A stretch of DNA of 64,000 bases from Salminus brasiliensis (taxonomy: Eukaryota; Chordata; Actinopteri; Characiformes; Bryconidae), in NCBI RefSeq assembly GCF_030463535.1, contig NC_132880.1:26936987-27000986 (forward strand), given 5' to 3'. The notes beneath the pieces are model-generated. The model ran no database searches and was not told the DNA's origin. It saw nothing but the letters and a program-made list of their open reading frames with translations. A program made the position numbers and the translations under genes. Below are positions 36,371 to 50,100 of the stretch, piece by piece. Position 1 is the stretch's first letter; every line of letters starts with the position of its first letter.

Positions 36371-36599
36371 TCAGTCATGTGTTGTGCCACTGGACATTCA
36401 AACACGTGGAAGGTTCAATCTTCTGAAAGTTTACTAAACTCATAATACTTGGGTGGCACTCAGGGTAGCAGTCAGAAATCTTATCTCACACGTCCTAATG
36501 TTCTGAAGGGAAAATCAATCTCAGTTTAATGAAGTGTCAAATCATTCCATTCTTGGGTGTAGAATGGTAAAATAAATTGCAACAGAACTAGCATACAAA

Positions 36600-38870
36600 T
36601 AATGAATAGCAATGGATTCACCAGCTGATACCACAAAATAAATTGGGATACAATAAGGACTCTCAATTTCTACTTCAAGCTGTAGCATAAGCTACAAAGC
36701 ATCTGGAGTTAATATTTTGTAAGGCTGCCTGGGATCAAATAAAAACTAAGGTGAAAATGAGCACTCACTAACCCTTAATATTAACTATAGACATAAATTA
36801 AAAATGCATGGCAATTGCCTGCACACAGACAAGAGTGTGGTAAAAGTAGTAAGACTACTATAACTATATAATGCTATGAAACATTACTTTTGCCCAAATA
36901 TGAACAAAATAGACTATGGAAGTAATTGAATTATTAAAATGCATTTAAATTATTAGTACAATTATTGCAAATTTTAAAGGGGCTCTGTCTACTTATCTTG
37001 GCATAGTTGACATGACATTATGTCAACAGACAGACATTCTATGAACCACTACCACTGTTTTGCCTGCTTCCATTGAAAATCTGGCATATATCCAAATAGG
37101 GAAAAAACCTAAAAGCTAACACTAGCTACCACTAACCTTCTCATCCTTCCAGTGTCTACACTGTCAATCATAGTGGCTACCAAACTGTACTTAAACACAT
37201 CAGAAGGAAAATGATTGTCTTATTTTTTACTTGCAAAAAATAGTGCTGAGAGGACGCAGTGAGAGAAAAGCAGGACACTTTCACCTTACGAATTACGAAC
37301 AAGAATTGTTTTGTTGTTGCAGTGATGAACCATTCTACAATCTGCAGCTTCTCTGAGCTGCCTTTGGTGTAAACCAGCCAATGTATGTTTTATTCTCAAA
37401 GCAAAACAACAGCTTGTGACATTGTGTCTGTGCATTTTTCGTCCTAACCAGAGTTACATATTTATTGTTCACATAAAACAAATGCATTCTCGGTGCATTT
37501 GAGGCCCTATATACAATAAAGTAAATAAAACAGAGTGAATTGTGCTTTTCTAATAAATCAATCTATTGATTTGTATTGATGTATCAATGTATCTAAATTT
37601 AGTTCAGTATGCTGCCACTGGGGAATGGAGGGACTAGATCTGGAGATAAGATTTTACTGGTTAGTTTTAAAACTGCCACAATAAAAAGTTACACTACTTT
37701 TCTATACAATGCTGTATTTAGTCTATTCTGTTATTAATTGTTTGTGGTGTTAGGATGCAGGGGGTGGGATAAAGCACTCCGGTTGTCAATTGGTGTCAGG
37801 AAAAGTAACTGCATCAGTGGAATATACATCCAGCTTTGTTTGGGTTTTTACATAGGGTTGGTTTCCCTGGAATTAAGCCTGGAATACACAGCATGCTCAG
37901 TGATTCCCATTTGAAAGGTAAGGAAGTCCAAGACTAGGCTTAGTCCCTGTCTGGGTAACTGACCCTCAGTGTTCAGCGACGTGAGATCAGAAAAAGTACT
38001 CCCAATACATTGGAAGAATGCAGGTGTGTGATTTTAGCATGTCAAGGCAGTCACAATTACTAATTGTAACTAATTTATTTTGATACAAAAACTGAGGTGC
38101 ATAGAAATCTCAAATGAGAAATAATGTGAACTCGCTTTTTAATAAGTGACACCCAGCTGTGTTGTTTTAGTGAAAAGCAATGAGTTGGCAGATTTAATTG
38201 ATTACTGCTTGTTTGGTCAAAGCAATCTTGTTAAGTAAAATACACATCTTTCCCATTCAATTTGTTTGATTGATCACCTAGCATTGTCTGCATTGTGCAT
38301 TGTCCATTGAAACTCAGGAGTAAGCCACACGCATTTGGCAAGATTATACTAAGTGTCAACCTTCCAACTCTGGTTCCTAGACCTAGTTCTGGTTTCTTAA
38401 AAACGCAGCTTACCTATTCAGAAACCAAGTGTAATGGAATCACTATGGATTACTATATTAAATAAACATAAGTTAATTACTTTTTTAAGCTGCATAATCA
38501 AATAAACTAAGAAAAAAAGGTGTTCATTGAGTGATGCCATAGAAGAACCATTTAAAGTTCAATAAACCTTTTGTTTGTAAAACATGTATGTCTCTGCCTT
38601 AGCTGTCCTATAATAACATGTCCAATTATATAATTATAACATTCTCGCAGTGAAAACGTTTACTGGTTTTATAGGCTTATGCTGGTTTCAGTGTTTGGGA
38701 GAAGTCCTGCCCCACCCAACCCGAAATGGAAAAGTTAAAGATTGAACTTTTTTTTTTTTTCTAAGCAAGATTACTTTTAAAATGTTTTATTTTATTGTTA
38801 TTGTTAAAGTTATGTAAGTTTGCATGGCCAGTACTTCATAATGCCCCTTTGGCAAGTATTATAGCTTTTC
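36600..38870. other. Gene-free spacer
   Basis: No supported gene or recognisable mobile element. Similarity with the sequence upstream of copy 2 fades at about 36,600. Confidence 0.4.
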
Positions 38871-38875
38871 ATTCT

Positions 38876-39480
38876 TGTTTGGGAAATTTTTTTCTATTGT
38901 GGCTTTTTAGATGTGTTTAGAATCATTATCCTGCTCAAGCCGTGCTGTTTTCATCTTATTACGGATAGTGTGATGTTTGTTCTATAATTTGCTGCTTTTT
39001 AATTGAAGTCATTCTTTCCACTACCTGTTTGATTTAATTCAATTCTGATTTCTTTATATAGCGTTTTAATACCGGACGCTGCCATAAAACAGATAGAGAT
39101 CCCGGTTCAAGCCTCTTTTGAGCAAGCCAGTAAAATGTTCCCCTGACCACTGGCTACAAAGCATTGATGCTCCTCCAAAACTTAGAAAGGTGTATTGTTC
39201 ATAAAATGTTTTAACCCTTTATTTTAATTAGATTACATAACAGAGGAACAGGCTACCTGCTTTGCTGTTTTCTTCTTTTTATATAGCCTTCTCCTGCTTT
39301 CTGGACATCAGTTTATTTAATTCTGAATGCTATGCATCTGCTTTGAGGAGCCCATGGCTTCTGATTGTTGGGACAAGGTTTCATTGGCACCAGGCATATT
39401 CTAATGATGACTGTCATTAAGCTATAGCCCTAATAAGCTAATTAAGGTCTGTGCTCTAGGTGGTATCTCTTGGGGTGACC
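38876..39480. repeat. Dispersed repeat, also at 55.7 and 56.7-57.0 kb
   Basis: Contains ATCATTATCCTGCT and CTGCTTTGAGGAGCCCATGG followed by CTGATTGTTGGGA. These words recur at 55,800 and 56,958-57,000. It is probably a decayed DNA-transposon family. No frame survives. Confidence 0.5.
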
Positions 39481-40789
39481 AAACGTTTGCATAGTGCAAC
39501 TTTCCTTTTTTTATTATTTTAAAATGGTACAAAACATAAAATAATACACTAATATTACATAAATTGGTTGAGAATGTTTCACCTTAAATTTTCTACCTTT
39601 TGGAGATCAGTTCAAGTACTTTGTACTAAACTATTCACAATAATATGAAAAATTGATTAGGGGTTTTGCATGCCACTGTAATGGCAGCATTTTGTTTTTA
39701 TAGTGCTTCTGGCATCATTTGTTGTGAGCTCACTCTTATTACTTTTTTGTTAGCTCCTTTTGACAGCCTATTATTTTCATTTTACCTGAATGTTTTTAAG
39801 TTACAGCCACAACCAGATGCAGTCAGAGTGCTGTTATTGTGAGATATTGGCACTCATAGAAAGTCAGAACTGTGGTATAATATATACCACATAGTTTAAG
39901 CAGTGTTTAACTAAATGTATCTTTTGGCAGTAAATCAGGGCGTAGTAGACACCACCCTCCAATTAAAGATGTCACAAACAGTGGATGCTGGAAAAATGCC
40001 ATTCCTTTCCTTCTCTCTTTCTTTTCTTCTTTCTTTAAAGGCTATTATTTACAGTAACCATTTAACTGACTGAAGCAAACATATGTTTTTATCTTGATTT
40101 GTGAATCACAATGTAAATATTAACATTATGGGCAAAACACACGCACTCATGTATTGCACACCATGGCCTCAGTTACTCTTTTTGGAAGTAAAAACTCAAA
40201 CGTTTAAGCAGTGATGTAGCCAGAGGAGGCTAACCATGAAATCTGGTTGGCCACCCTGGGTGCCAAGCCAATCTCTTGTTTTAAGTATTTTTTTTTTGTT
40301 GTTGTTGGAGAAAGTAGTGCCTGACATTGCATTACAATCAGACACTAGCAGAGCAGACCAAACGTTCAACAAAACTGCACCACATCTACCAGAAGTATTT
40401 TAAGGTGGAGTGAGACATTTGAATAAGAAGCTGGAGAATAGAAGGTAGCTTCATATTGTAAAGCCTTCCAATGTTCTCCATACAAATCACCTATTCATCT
40501 GAGGTCAGTGTTACTTTTTTGGTTCACAGAACTAAAAATCCCCTAAATGCATTGGACATTCAATGGGCCAAAGAAATCCTCTTGATTTTCTTTCTGTGTC
40601 GTCTCAGCATGGTGTGTGTTAGCTAGCTTAAGAGAATGTATCACAGGGCTCTTTTGCCTAGCACTCGCTTGCATTACTGGACTCCTTCTGTGGTTGACCT
40701 AGCATTATAGGCTTAGGCAGTAGATTGAAATTCTTTTTGTTGTATATCTCAGCTTAGAAGACTGCATTCCTGGACCAGAGAGACAGGGC

Positions 40790-40905
40790 CTTGGTTAAGG
40801 AATCCAACAGTGGCATACTAGTGGACCCGAGAAGCAGACCCACAACCCTATGATCAATAACCCAACACTCTAGACAGTGAGCCTCCACTGGCCCCACATG
40901 TACCG
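40790..40905 (-). repeat. tRNA-derived SINE head
   Basis: On the minus strand, GTGGAGGCTCACTGTCTAGA resembles an A-box region, and about 35 bp on, GGTTGTGGGTC resembles a decayed B-box. The layout is that of a tRNA-like SINE head with no tail visible. It does not fold well enough to be a tRNA gene. Confidence 0.45.
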
Positions 40906-41176
40906 ACCACTTTTTCAACTATGCCAAGGTAAATACACTTTTCCATTCAATGGCATCTTTAATAGTTTATGGTTTATTGTACACTTGATATATTCATCCC
41001 TCTTTGTATTGTTGTGAGCATGTTGAAATTAGAACACTTTTCTATGCAGATCGGGACATTTGGCCTCACAGGTGTTTATTATTACTCAGGTATGCCAGGT
41101 ATTACTTCATTAGTGCAGGCATAAGATACCTAGGCTTGCTTCTAAGCTTTCAAACACATTTAATGTCTGTAGTCTG

Positions 41177-41840
41177 TTGTTCAACATGAGAACAAGAGCT
41201 CTGTCTATGAAACTCAAAGAAGCTAATATGAGGCTGAAAAACAAGAATATCAGGCCCCTGCAACTCATCCAGAATGCAGCGGCACGAGTCGTCTTCAACG
41301 TTCATAAATTCAGCCATGTCTCTCCACTGCTGGGTTCCCTTCACTGGCTTCCTGTAGCTGCTGGCTGCATCAGATTCAAAACCCTGATGCTGGCCTACAA
41401 AGCTCAGAAAGGACCAGCCCCTCCATACTTGATGGCAATGGTCAAAAACCGATCCGCACCTAGAGCACTTCGAGCTTCAAGTACGGCTCGGCTCGACCCG
41501 CTATCCCTCAAAATCCGCGGAAGACAAGCGTCCAGGCTTTTTTCTGTCCTGGCAACGAAATGGTGGAACGAGCTTCCCCTGGGTGTCCGAACGGCAGAGT
41601 CGATCGCTGTCTTCAAACGCAGACTGAAGACCCACCTCTTCTGAGAATACTTGGGCGAGTACTATGGTCACCTTATTGACTTGTGCTTAGAAATGTCTAA
41701 AGCTTAAAGGTATCTTTGAACTATTAGTCTATTCTAACTAGCTATGGTCTTTCTTGGGTAAATAGCAAAGCACTTTTGTAAGTCGCTCTGGATAAGAGCG
41801 TCTGCTAAATGCCGTAAATGTAATGTAATGTAAATGAATA
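41177..41840 (+). repeat. L2-type LINE, 3' part with long RT C-terminal frame
   Basis: An open frame from about 41,230 to 41,644 reads [51 protein letters not shown] and ends [14 protein letters not shown] followed by RRLKTHLF, the C-terminus of an L2-clade reverse transcriptase. The 3' UTR ends with GTAAGTCGCTCTGGATAAGA and an AATGTAATGTAATG tail. The copy is 5'-truncated but its frame is still open, so it is young. Confidence 0.9.
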
Positions 41841-42094
41841 TACCCATTAGAGAAATTGGTCAAATCTTGGGATCACAACAATCAACAGTGTGAAATGGCG
41901 TTAAGAAGAAAGGTGAGCACAAGAGAGCTTATTAGACCTCCAGGACCTCAGGAAGACCTCCAGTGCTGATGGTAAAAGAATTTTTACTAATCCAGAAATT
42001 AGAAACAGCCTTCAGGAGGTGCATGTGTATTTGTCTGTACTATCCACAGAAGAAATATAGAAACAATGCTGCAAGATGCAAACCAGTAGCTAGC

Positions 42095-42225
42095 CTCAAA
42101 AGAGTGGTTAGATTACACCCAGGGAGCAGAGAAAATTTAGTAGCTGCTTGCCAAGCCTGGTTATCGAACCAACGACCCTCTCATCAATAGCCTGGTGCTC
42201 TAACCACAAAGCCACCATACCCTGT
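42095..42225 (-). repeat. tRNA-derived SINE head
   Basis: On the minus strand: TGGCTTTGTGGTTAGAGCAC (A-box type), then about 30 bp later GTTGGTTCGATAACC (B-box type), then unrelated sequence. It resembles a tRNA promoter head rather than a functional tRNA, since the acceptor arms do not pair. Confidence 0.6.
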
Positions 42226-42229
42226 AGGC

Positions 42230-43980
42230 AGTCATTGCTTGCAAGAGATATCTAACAAAGTCCTAAACAGGACAGCTTTCTGGTACCCATCATTGCTATG
42301 TCCCAAACATCATGGTGCCAAAAATATGCCATTTCAACATGGTGAACCCGAAATGTATACAAATACCCTTAAATTAAGGCATGGCTTGTGTACTTTAATC
42401 ACATCTGATTGGTTTGTTTAAAATGTTAAATTGTGGAAAAGAGGGAGTGGCATTTAAAGTAAAAAATTTTATTTGTTCTAAACATTGTGGAGGACATTGT
42501 ATATTTTGTTCGTTATTTCTATATTTTATATCTCATACTGTATGGTTGACTGGGATGTTTAAAAACTAAATTTGCAACTTATGGGGGAAAAAAGTGGCTT
42601 TGCCCCTTGCATCATTATCATAATAAAAGGTCCAAACCATGGTCTCTTCCTCCAAAAACATACGACAAAGCAAAGCAGGAAGAGCCACAACAGGTCTCAT
42701 TGTTTGACCAAAAGGCTTAACCAACTTAAGGAGGTTTTGATCAACAACCATCATAGGAAAAAGGAACTGGTCTAGACATGAGGGAGACATAATTCTTCTA
42801 CTACTGGTTGTTCACTCCAGCTTAGCTGAACCCGAGGTATATCCATGTATCTATACTGCTTACTGTAATAAAGATTTATCATTTTCATTAAGTTCGAAGA
42901 GACATTATTTTTTCCAAGCTTTGCATTGCTATGTACAGAAAGATATCATCTGTTATCTTATGTAGTCTGCAACATGCACTCTACATCTGCAGTGGACCAC
43001 AGAAGGAGTATGAATTTGAATGATACATGCACAATTGGCACATGAATGCACTTGTCCCATTACACTTTAAAGACCTTCTTTGGGTTTGCATTATGATTAT
43101 GAGTTCTGATACAGTTTTCCTTAGAGCTTACTGGAAACATGCCAACCTCATAATTTTCTCTCTGTGGTGTCGGAGCAAAGACTTTTAGAGGCCTTCTCAC
43201 AAAAAGCAATTAAAGCAGCATTATGTGTATAGTATAATTAGTATAATTTTTGCTAGATTGGATAATGCTTTCAGCTTATGATGATATGGGAGAAGACCGG
43301 GAGAGAGAGACAGAGGGAAAAATGCTGAGGAATATTTTAGAGAGTTCGGAAGGCTTTTGCTTTGTGGTCGGAAGCCAAGCCCCACCTTCTGAAGTGTGGA
43401 GCCAGGAATGATGGATGATGGGGTTAAAGGGGAGGTGACAGGGTGGTGGAAGTTTGTGTAGAGTTGTCATAGACATGTGGACAACGTGGAATTTTATAGG
43501 ACGTTAGATTAGGGGGGAGTGGCTTCAGGCATGTTTCTCCTCCCAAAATTCAGTTATTTCATAATTTCACTTCTTGGCTCCCTCTATAGTCTGTAAGTGT
43601 AATCCAGGCTTTGAACCACCCGTAAAAAAAAAACACTCTTTTCGTGTGCACTTTACAAGCTGAGAGATACAGAAATGGTATTTAGAAGTGAAATTAGTAT
43701 GTGGACTGAGGCGGTACAGTAAAGTTGCAGGAATTTACACAAATATGCCACTGCTTATGCAGTGTTATGCTGTTCTTGCAAGCATTGTCCTGTCTGCTTC
43801 ATCAGCTAAGCCTGTAGTATGACAGTGACACTATTCTCCTTTATGGAACAATGGAGCATCAGCATGATTTGTTAGTTTAAGGTAACAATGCTGTATACTG
43901 TTGCTTTAAATAATTAACTTTTTTTGTTTTATCTGTTTAAAAAGTAAACAATTCTGGTAACAAACATTTGTTAGCTTGGC
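42230..43980. other. Gene-free spacer between the FCGBP-like copies
   Basis: No supported gene. Short ORFs have no splice context or recognisable domains. Confidence 0.4.
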
Positions 43981-44167
43981 TAATACAACAATTCACACAA
44001 GTGCTGGGTATTAAGCTATTTTATTATTCATTATGTAATGCAGTATATACAGGGATAATGGTTAAAAATATTATTCTAAGCATTACAAAGCACAGTTAAA
44101 AGCATCAGGAAGCAACCAAGCCTATGCAGTGAGAACTTTTGTCTGTATCATTGCTGTTCAGTGGTGG

Positions 44168-47100
44168 TCACATGACACTAAAAAAGAAGAAAACAATTCT
44201 TACACACACAAAATTAAGAAATGGAGAATACTAAAACTACAGTAAAACAGTTTAAAACATCAACATTCAGGGTTGACATGAAAATGATAACTTGAAGTCT
44301 TAACTTGATTTTGTTTGATATGGAAATTATGCTAGTTATTAGCACAAAATCCTCTAAAATATATGGTATATAGTTCACAATGTTATTCAAGTGTTTAGAA
44401 TCACCAATTTCAATAATCTAAAATCTGTTTATGTGTATGCAATGATTCTCATATCATATCTAATATTTTAAACAATTTGTGAGAAGCTGTAAATAAAAAA
44501 GAATTCTTCAATGATGGACAAAGCTGCAGTTGACAATAATTGAGAAAAATTTAGAGCTGTATAGAAAACTATAGTTTTAACTTATTTAAAAAAAAGGAAT
44601 GTACAAAATGCCAAATCAGCAACCAAATTTTGCTGATCAATAGCAATAGCATTTCAAAGTAGTTTTGTGACAAAAATGACTGTAAATAGATAATAGCTTG
44701 TTGTTTAACAAAATGTTATTTTTTAGCATGTGATAAATTTCTGTTCTTCCCAAAACTGTGAAGAAACGTTCAGCTCATAATCAATGACATTTTATTCCAA
44801 ACATTTGAATGCTATTATTTACAATAATACACATTATATTTACACAAATATTGTTCTGTTAACATGATATTTAAAAACACTTACCATTGTGGGAAGTCCA
44901 GAGCACTGTGCTTGTTCATGTAGGTGTTTATGTCATTATAAGAACTGATAACAGAGATGGGTTGGTTAACATTGAGCTGTCCACAGGCACCACAAATGTT
45001 ACCAGCCATCACCTCACTCACAGTCACTATAATCTCCTGTGATAAACTGTAGGACACTTTGAGTTCAGAGCCCTTATTAATGACAACAATTCCATCTTGA
45101 ACAGTAACTGAGATCCCATTTCTTTCCACAGCTCCTTTCTTCTTACCGTTGACCTGCAAGATGTAACAATATACATTTTCAAAAGAAATGCAAAATCCTT
45201 AAAAATAGTTATTATCTAGGTTTAAAAACAGTATATTCAAATTGTAAAGCTTTGTAAATGTACATGTTATGGGACAAAAGCTAAAATCAGCATGCAAATC
45301 ATATTTGTACTCACCCAAATCTCCTGCTTTTCACTGACAGTGACAAAAATATCTTCAAAGAACACATGCAGAGCAGCAACTTCATTTAGACCTGTTTGCT
45401 CGCAGTCTTGCACCTGCACCACCACACGGAACCACTCGAGCACAAGAGTGTCATCACACACTTTGACTAAATCAAAAGCTCCCGTAGATGTGAAAGTCCA
45501 AGAGTCCCCGCTGAAGAGGGTGAAGGAGCCTCCAGCCTCCAACATGCATTGCTTTTGATGACACCCGAGTTCACCGTCCCTTATGTTGCAAACTTCGTCA
45601 CTCTTACACTTCATTGTCTCATGCTTTACTTCACCAGAGGGAAGACAAGTCAGACGTTTCTGACAACCATCTGTGATGACAGTCTGACCAATCTGAAAGT
45701 GGACAGTCATTAAAACACAAATTTCAATATCCCATGAAACACAACATATCTTCTATTGATCAAGTGTGGTTTGAGGGTGAACCAGAACTGTAGACTGGAA
45801 ATGATTTTAGAGAACTTGCATGATTTTCTACTTTGCAACTGTGTTTTTATTTTTTGTTTTTGTTTTTTTTTATCAAATGAGAGCTTAGTATTCAAGTCAT
45901 ATGGGAACAGTGACAAGCCTGGGAGGTGGAAGATCAATGATGTAGGAGATTATCAAGGAGAGAAATTTCTTTTACCTCATGGCGACATTGTGTACAACAT
46001 TTTTTTCATATAAAACAGCAGCATTAGGCAAAAATTTGTATTTCGCTACTGGGATCCCCCTACAGGTACATAGTGGAATTGCCTTTTACACTGCAGATCA
46101 GGCTCTGACATCAACATGCATGTATTGACAAGTTGGAATGGAAGAAGCATGTGGACTGACAGCAATATTACAACACTAAAAAAGACAAAAAAGACTCGCA
46201 GCGTTACTCTGTTCTTGCGAGAGGTCAACTAAAGTTGCATAGCGCAGTAGCAGACATTTCAGGCCAAAGTGTCAGTGATTGCCATTCTCCCTATTACATT
46301 CAGTGGAGCATGAAAATGAGCGACAAAATCACTTTAGGTCACAAATAATAAATAATAGCTTCCAATTGCTTTTAAAACTAGTCCAATGTGGCCTTGGGGC
46401 AGTACATTTTACAATGAAAAATGGCTAATGTGCAGGTATCTTTTTTCTGCAAAATAAAAACATAAGATACATTACATTCATTACATGCATTTAAAAGTAC
46501 TGAAGCCATAATCTGAGGTCACTGCCCCAACGTTTTACCCTAAAAGTTACACCTAAGTTGCTTTTTTTCTGAGGGTGTGTGTCTGTAATTCAACTGATGT
46601 TGCATAGATTACTTTTAATCACCTTTTTTTGTAACCTACCTCATAAGTGTGTCCATTCTCAAAGCAGCTGCACTGATCTGCTTGAACGCAGCCCGTCCCA
46701 TTGTTAAAAAATCCAGAGTCGCACATGCAGCCTTCAGCACAGATCTCAACATCACAGTTGATGATTTCAGTGAGGCCAGGACAGGGTGTGTCACATGACT
46801 GGGCACACATTTCATAGTGACTGTTGGCTGGACATTTCAGAGCTAAAAGAAATAAGAACAGAAATATCAGTTAAATAGCAAAAGCATTACATTTTGCTCT
46901 TAAACATTTTCTGCTAGTAGTTGTTTACATACGACAAAATGTTGATGTTCTCCAGTTTTTAACTGTAACTCCAAAGTTGTGACAGTCAATCATGTAAGCA
47001 GCAATGCTGTGACAGAGCATGTGGGAATCTCCATTCCCCATACAGACGTCATAGACACAATCTCTGAAGTAGGAATCCGGCTGAATGACACTGTGGCAGG

Positions 47101-50100
47101 CAGCGAATGGGCCTTGAGGGTTGGTAATAATGCTGCAGTCCTTTTCAAATACACTCTTCTTGTCTGCAGGACACTTCGGACAGAGGTCACCGCTGCAGCC
47201 ATCATCACACACAACACCAGGAACAGCCACCTTCCATGCAGCTCCAAATGCTTGCACATCTTTGGTTTCTTTACCATCTGGTAAAAAGTAGTCATCGTTC
47301 TTGTTTCCATTAAAGTTTCCACACAACCCACAGGTTTTCCCATGGTAGCTGCTGGGGACTGTAATAATAATATGGTAGACCATATCATAGGCAACTCTCA
47401 GGCCAAAATCTGTAGTGATTACATTTTGATAGCCCTCCTGTTGGACTGTCACTTGTCCATTATTCAGATTTACAGGGATGTTGGTCAAGATCCCATTGAT
47501 CTAAAAAAATGGGAGTAAATATATCTCATAAACATTTCATATGTTTCAAATATTTGTGTTATGATAAAAAATATTTCATAATTTGCACTATTAGAACTGT
47601 ACTAACCATTATCTGGTGTAATTGATTCCTCCGCAGCACTAAAGTCATACCGTCCACCTCCACAGCAACCACCTTAGCTGCAGAAACATTTGGACTGACT
47701 TGGATCCCTTCCCATTTCTCATTCTCTACTACAACTTTAAACGGAGTGAGCTGTGTTGTCTCTAGGTGGCAAGCTTGAGCGGCAGTGTAGGTGCAAGTGC
47801 CTTGGAAGGTGAAGTTGGTGCCATCAAAAGTCTTGTAATGAGGGTCACCGTAGACGCTGCAGGTCCCATGAGAAACTGGGTAGCAGTTTCGAATATTCTT
47901 GACAACTTTGCACTCCTGTCCAAATGGACAGCTGGCTGCTTTACAGTCTACTTGTTTGGTGGTTGGGTTACAGGTACACTGCTTTTGACATGTATCATCT
48001 GCCCAAAAGGTCTGGTTTGCCTCCAAGTAGCGTCTCTCCCCATCAGTGCTGTACACACAGCCACACTGAGATTTAGGAACACACTTGTTACCACTACGGA
48101 TATATCCCTCATTACAGACACAGGCTTGCACACAGTAGGCGACTGTGCAAGTTGCAGTCGCTGTAGGGTTCTCACAGGTGGCAGGACAAGGACTTCCACA
48201 GTATTCAAAGTGACTGTTTTCAGTACACTGTGGGTTAGCTGTGTGGACATAAAACAAATGTAAGAAGAAAGCCACAACTGAGCATTGTTGCACCTGTTTT
48301 CTGTAAATATCATGAATTATTAACTAAGCAAAGTGTACAAGTAATTAATTATTTAAATAAATAAATAAATTACAACTTACGACAGTCTAAGAGGTTTCTC
48401 CAGTTGTGTACTTGAATCCCTGCACGTTGGCAAGTGTCTGTATACGTCTGTGCTGTTTTGCACAGAAAATTCTTGTATCCTTTTCCCATACAGTAGTCCA
48501 GCAAGCAGTTCTTATAAAATACATCAGTATCAATAAGGGTATTGCATTCACGGAGTGGACCGTGAGAGAGAATCGCAACAAAGCCACAGAAAGCCTTTGC
48601 TGCTAGTAGGTCAAACCATGATTCTGATTTACAGCTCTCACACTGCCCTGTACAATCATCAGTGCAATGGGAATCCCCAGGTAAGCCTGGAACCCTCCAG
48701 CTTTTTCCCAGGGCTGGAATATTGTCTGCCACAGAACCACTAGGAGTAGTGAGGTCATCATTCTTCTTCCCATTGAAGTTTCCACACATCCCACACATCC
48801 TTCCCATAAAGCTTTCTGGTATCTTCACCACCAGATATTGCTCCCAGTCGTATTGCACAGACAGACCAAAGTCTGTTTCCAAAACAACTGAAAGGCCACT
48901 TTGCCAGAGTTTCACTCTGCTATTGTCCAAAGTAACTGGAAGATTCCAAAGTGAATTGTTAATCTGAAACAAATAAGAAGCAATTTTTGATTTCAGGTTG
49001 TTTAGGAGTTTTCATGAATGCATTTGACATTTTTAATCATTAGAATCATATTCAGATAAATTGCTTCACTAAATGCAAAAACACAAAAAGAAACCCTTAC
49101 TATAACAAGTCCAGTTTGGTGCCGGACAATGGTGATAGTGGTATTATAGACCGTAATCATAACCATCTGTACAGAAGTGGATTTTGAGCTGCCAGTGCGT
49201 TCATTCTTGGCCTGTACTTCAAAGATTGGGTGTGCTTTGTCCGGGCGGCAGTTCTTTGCCATGATGTAGGCGCAGTTACCCATGAAGTTGTAATAAGTGC
49301 CATCAAATGTGCGGTAATGTGGGTCACCCATGACCCAACAAGTGCCTACTGGTCCAGAAGGAGGCGCGATAGGAGGGACAGTAGTGGTGGTAGTGGATGT
49401 TGTAGTTGTAGGGGTACTGGAATGTGTAGATGTAGGTGTAGTAGTAGGGGTAGTTGTAGTAGTAGTGGTAGGTGTAGAAGTAGTGGTAGGTGTAGTGGTT
49501 GTAGTAGGGGTAGTTGTACTAGTAGTGGTAGGTGTAGTGGTAGTAGTAGGGGTAGTTGTAGTAGTAGTGGTAGGTGTAGTAGTAGTAGTGGTAGGGGTAG
49601 TTGTAGTAGTAGTGGTAGGTGTAGTAGTAGTAGTGGTAGGGGTAGTTGTAGTAGTAGTGGTAGGTGTAGTAGTAGTGGTAGGTGTAGTAGTGGTAGGTGC
49701 AGTTGTAGTGGCAGTAGGAGGCAGAAGTGTAGGAAAAGTTTCAAATGGAGGAAATGGTATATTTGTGAAGAAAGAATCCATCTTGGAACATGAGGCTTTA
49801 TTGCCAACCATTTGACACCTTTCACCTTCTGAACATATGATGGTGCTGCAGTCTTGGAGTTCAGCTAGAGAAAAATAATGTAATTGGTCAACATACATGT
49901 AAAATGTCTTGTAAAAGCTCTTTAATAGTTACTTTCGTCAACTATAAAATGTTGGTCTCCTGCCTGCTAACTAGCTAACAGCTTATAATGGCAATATGTA
50001 TGCCATTCTGTAAGGGATATTCTTTCAAAGAAAATCAACTGAACCTATCATATTTGCAATTTTTAGCTTCTTAAGGAGTCTTAAAGAGTGATTTACACAA

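Noticed and set aside
42095..42225. Possible tRNA gene
   Set aside because: A-box and B-box words are present, but the arms do not pair as in a tRNA. A SINE head is the better reading.
49230..49815. Long plus-strand and alternative-frame ORFs (up to 187 codons) over the Thr/Pro repeat
   Set aside because: A simple trinucleotide-like repeat is open in several frames. Only the minus-strand Thr/Pro frame joins the rest of the gene.
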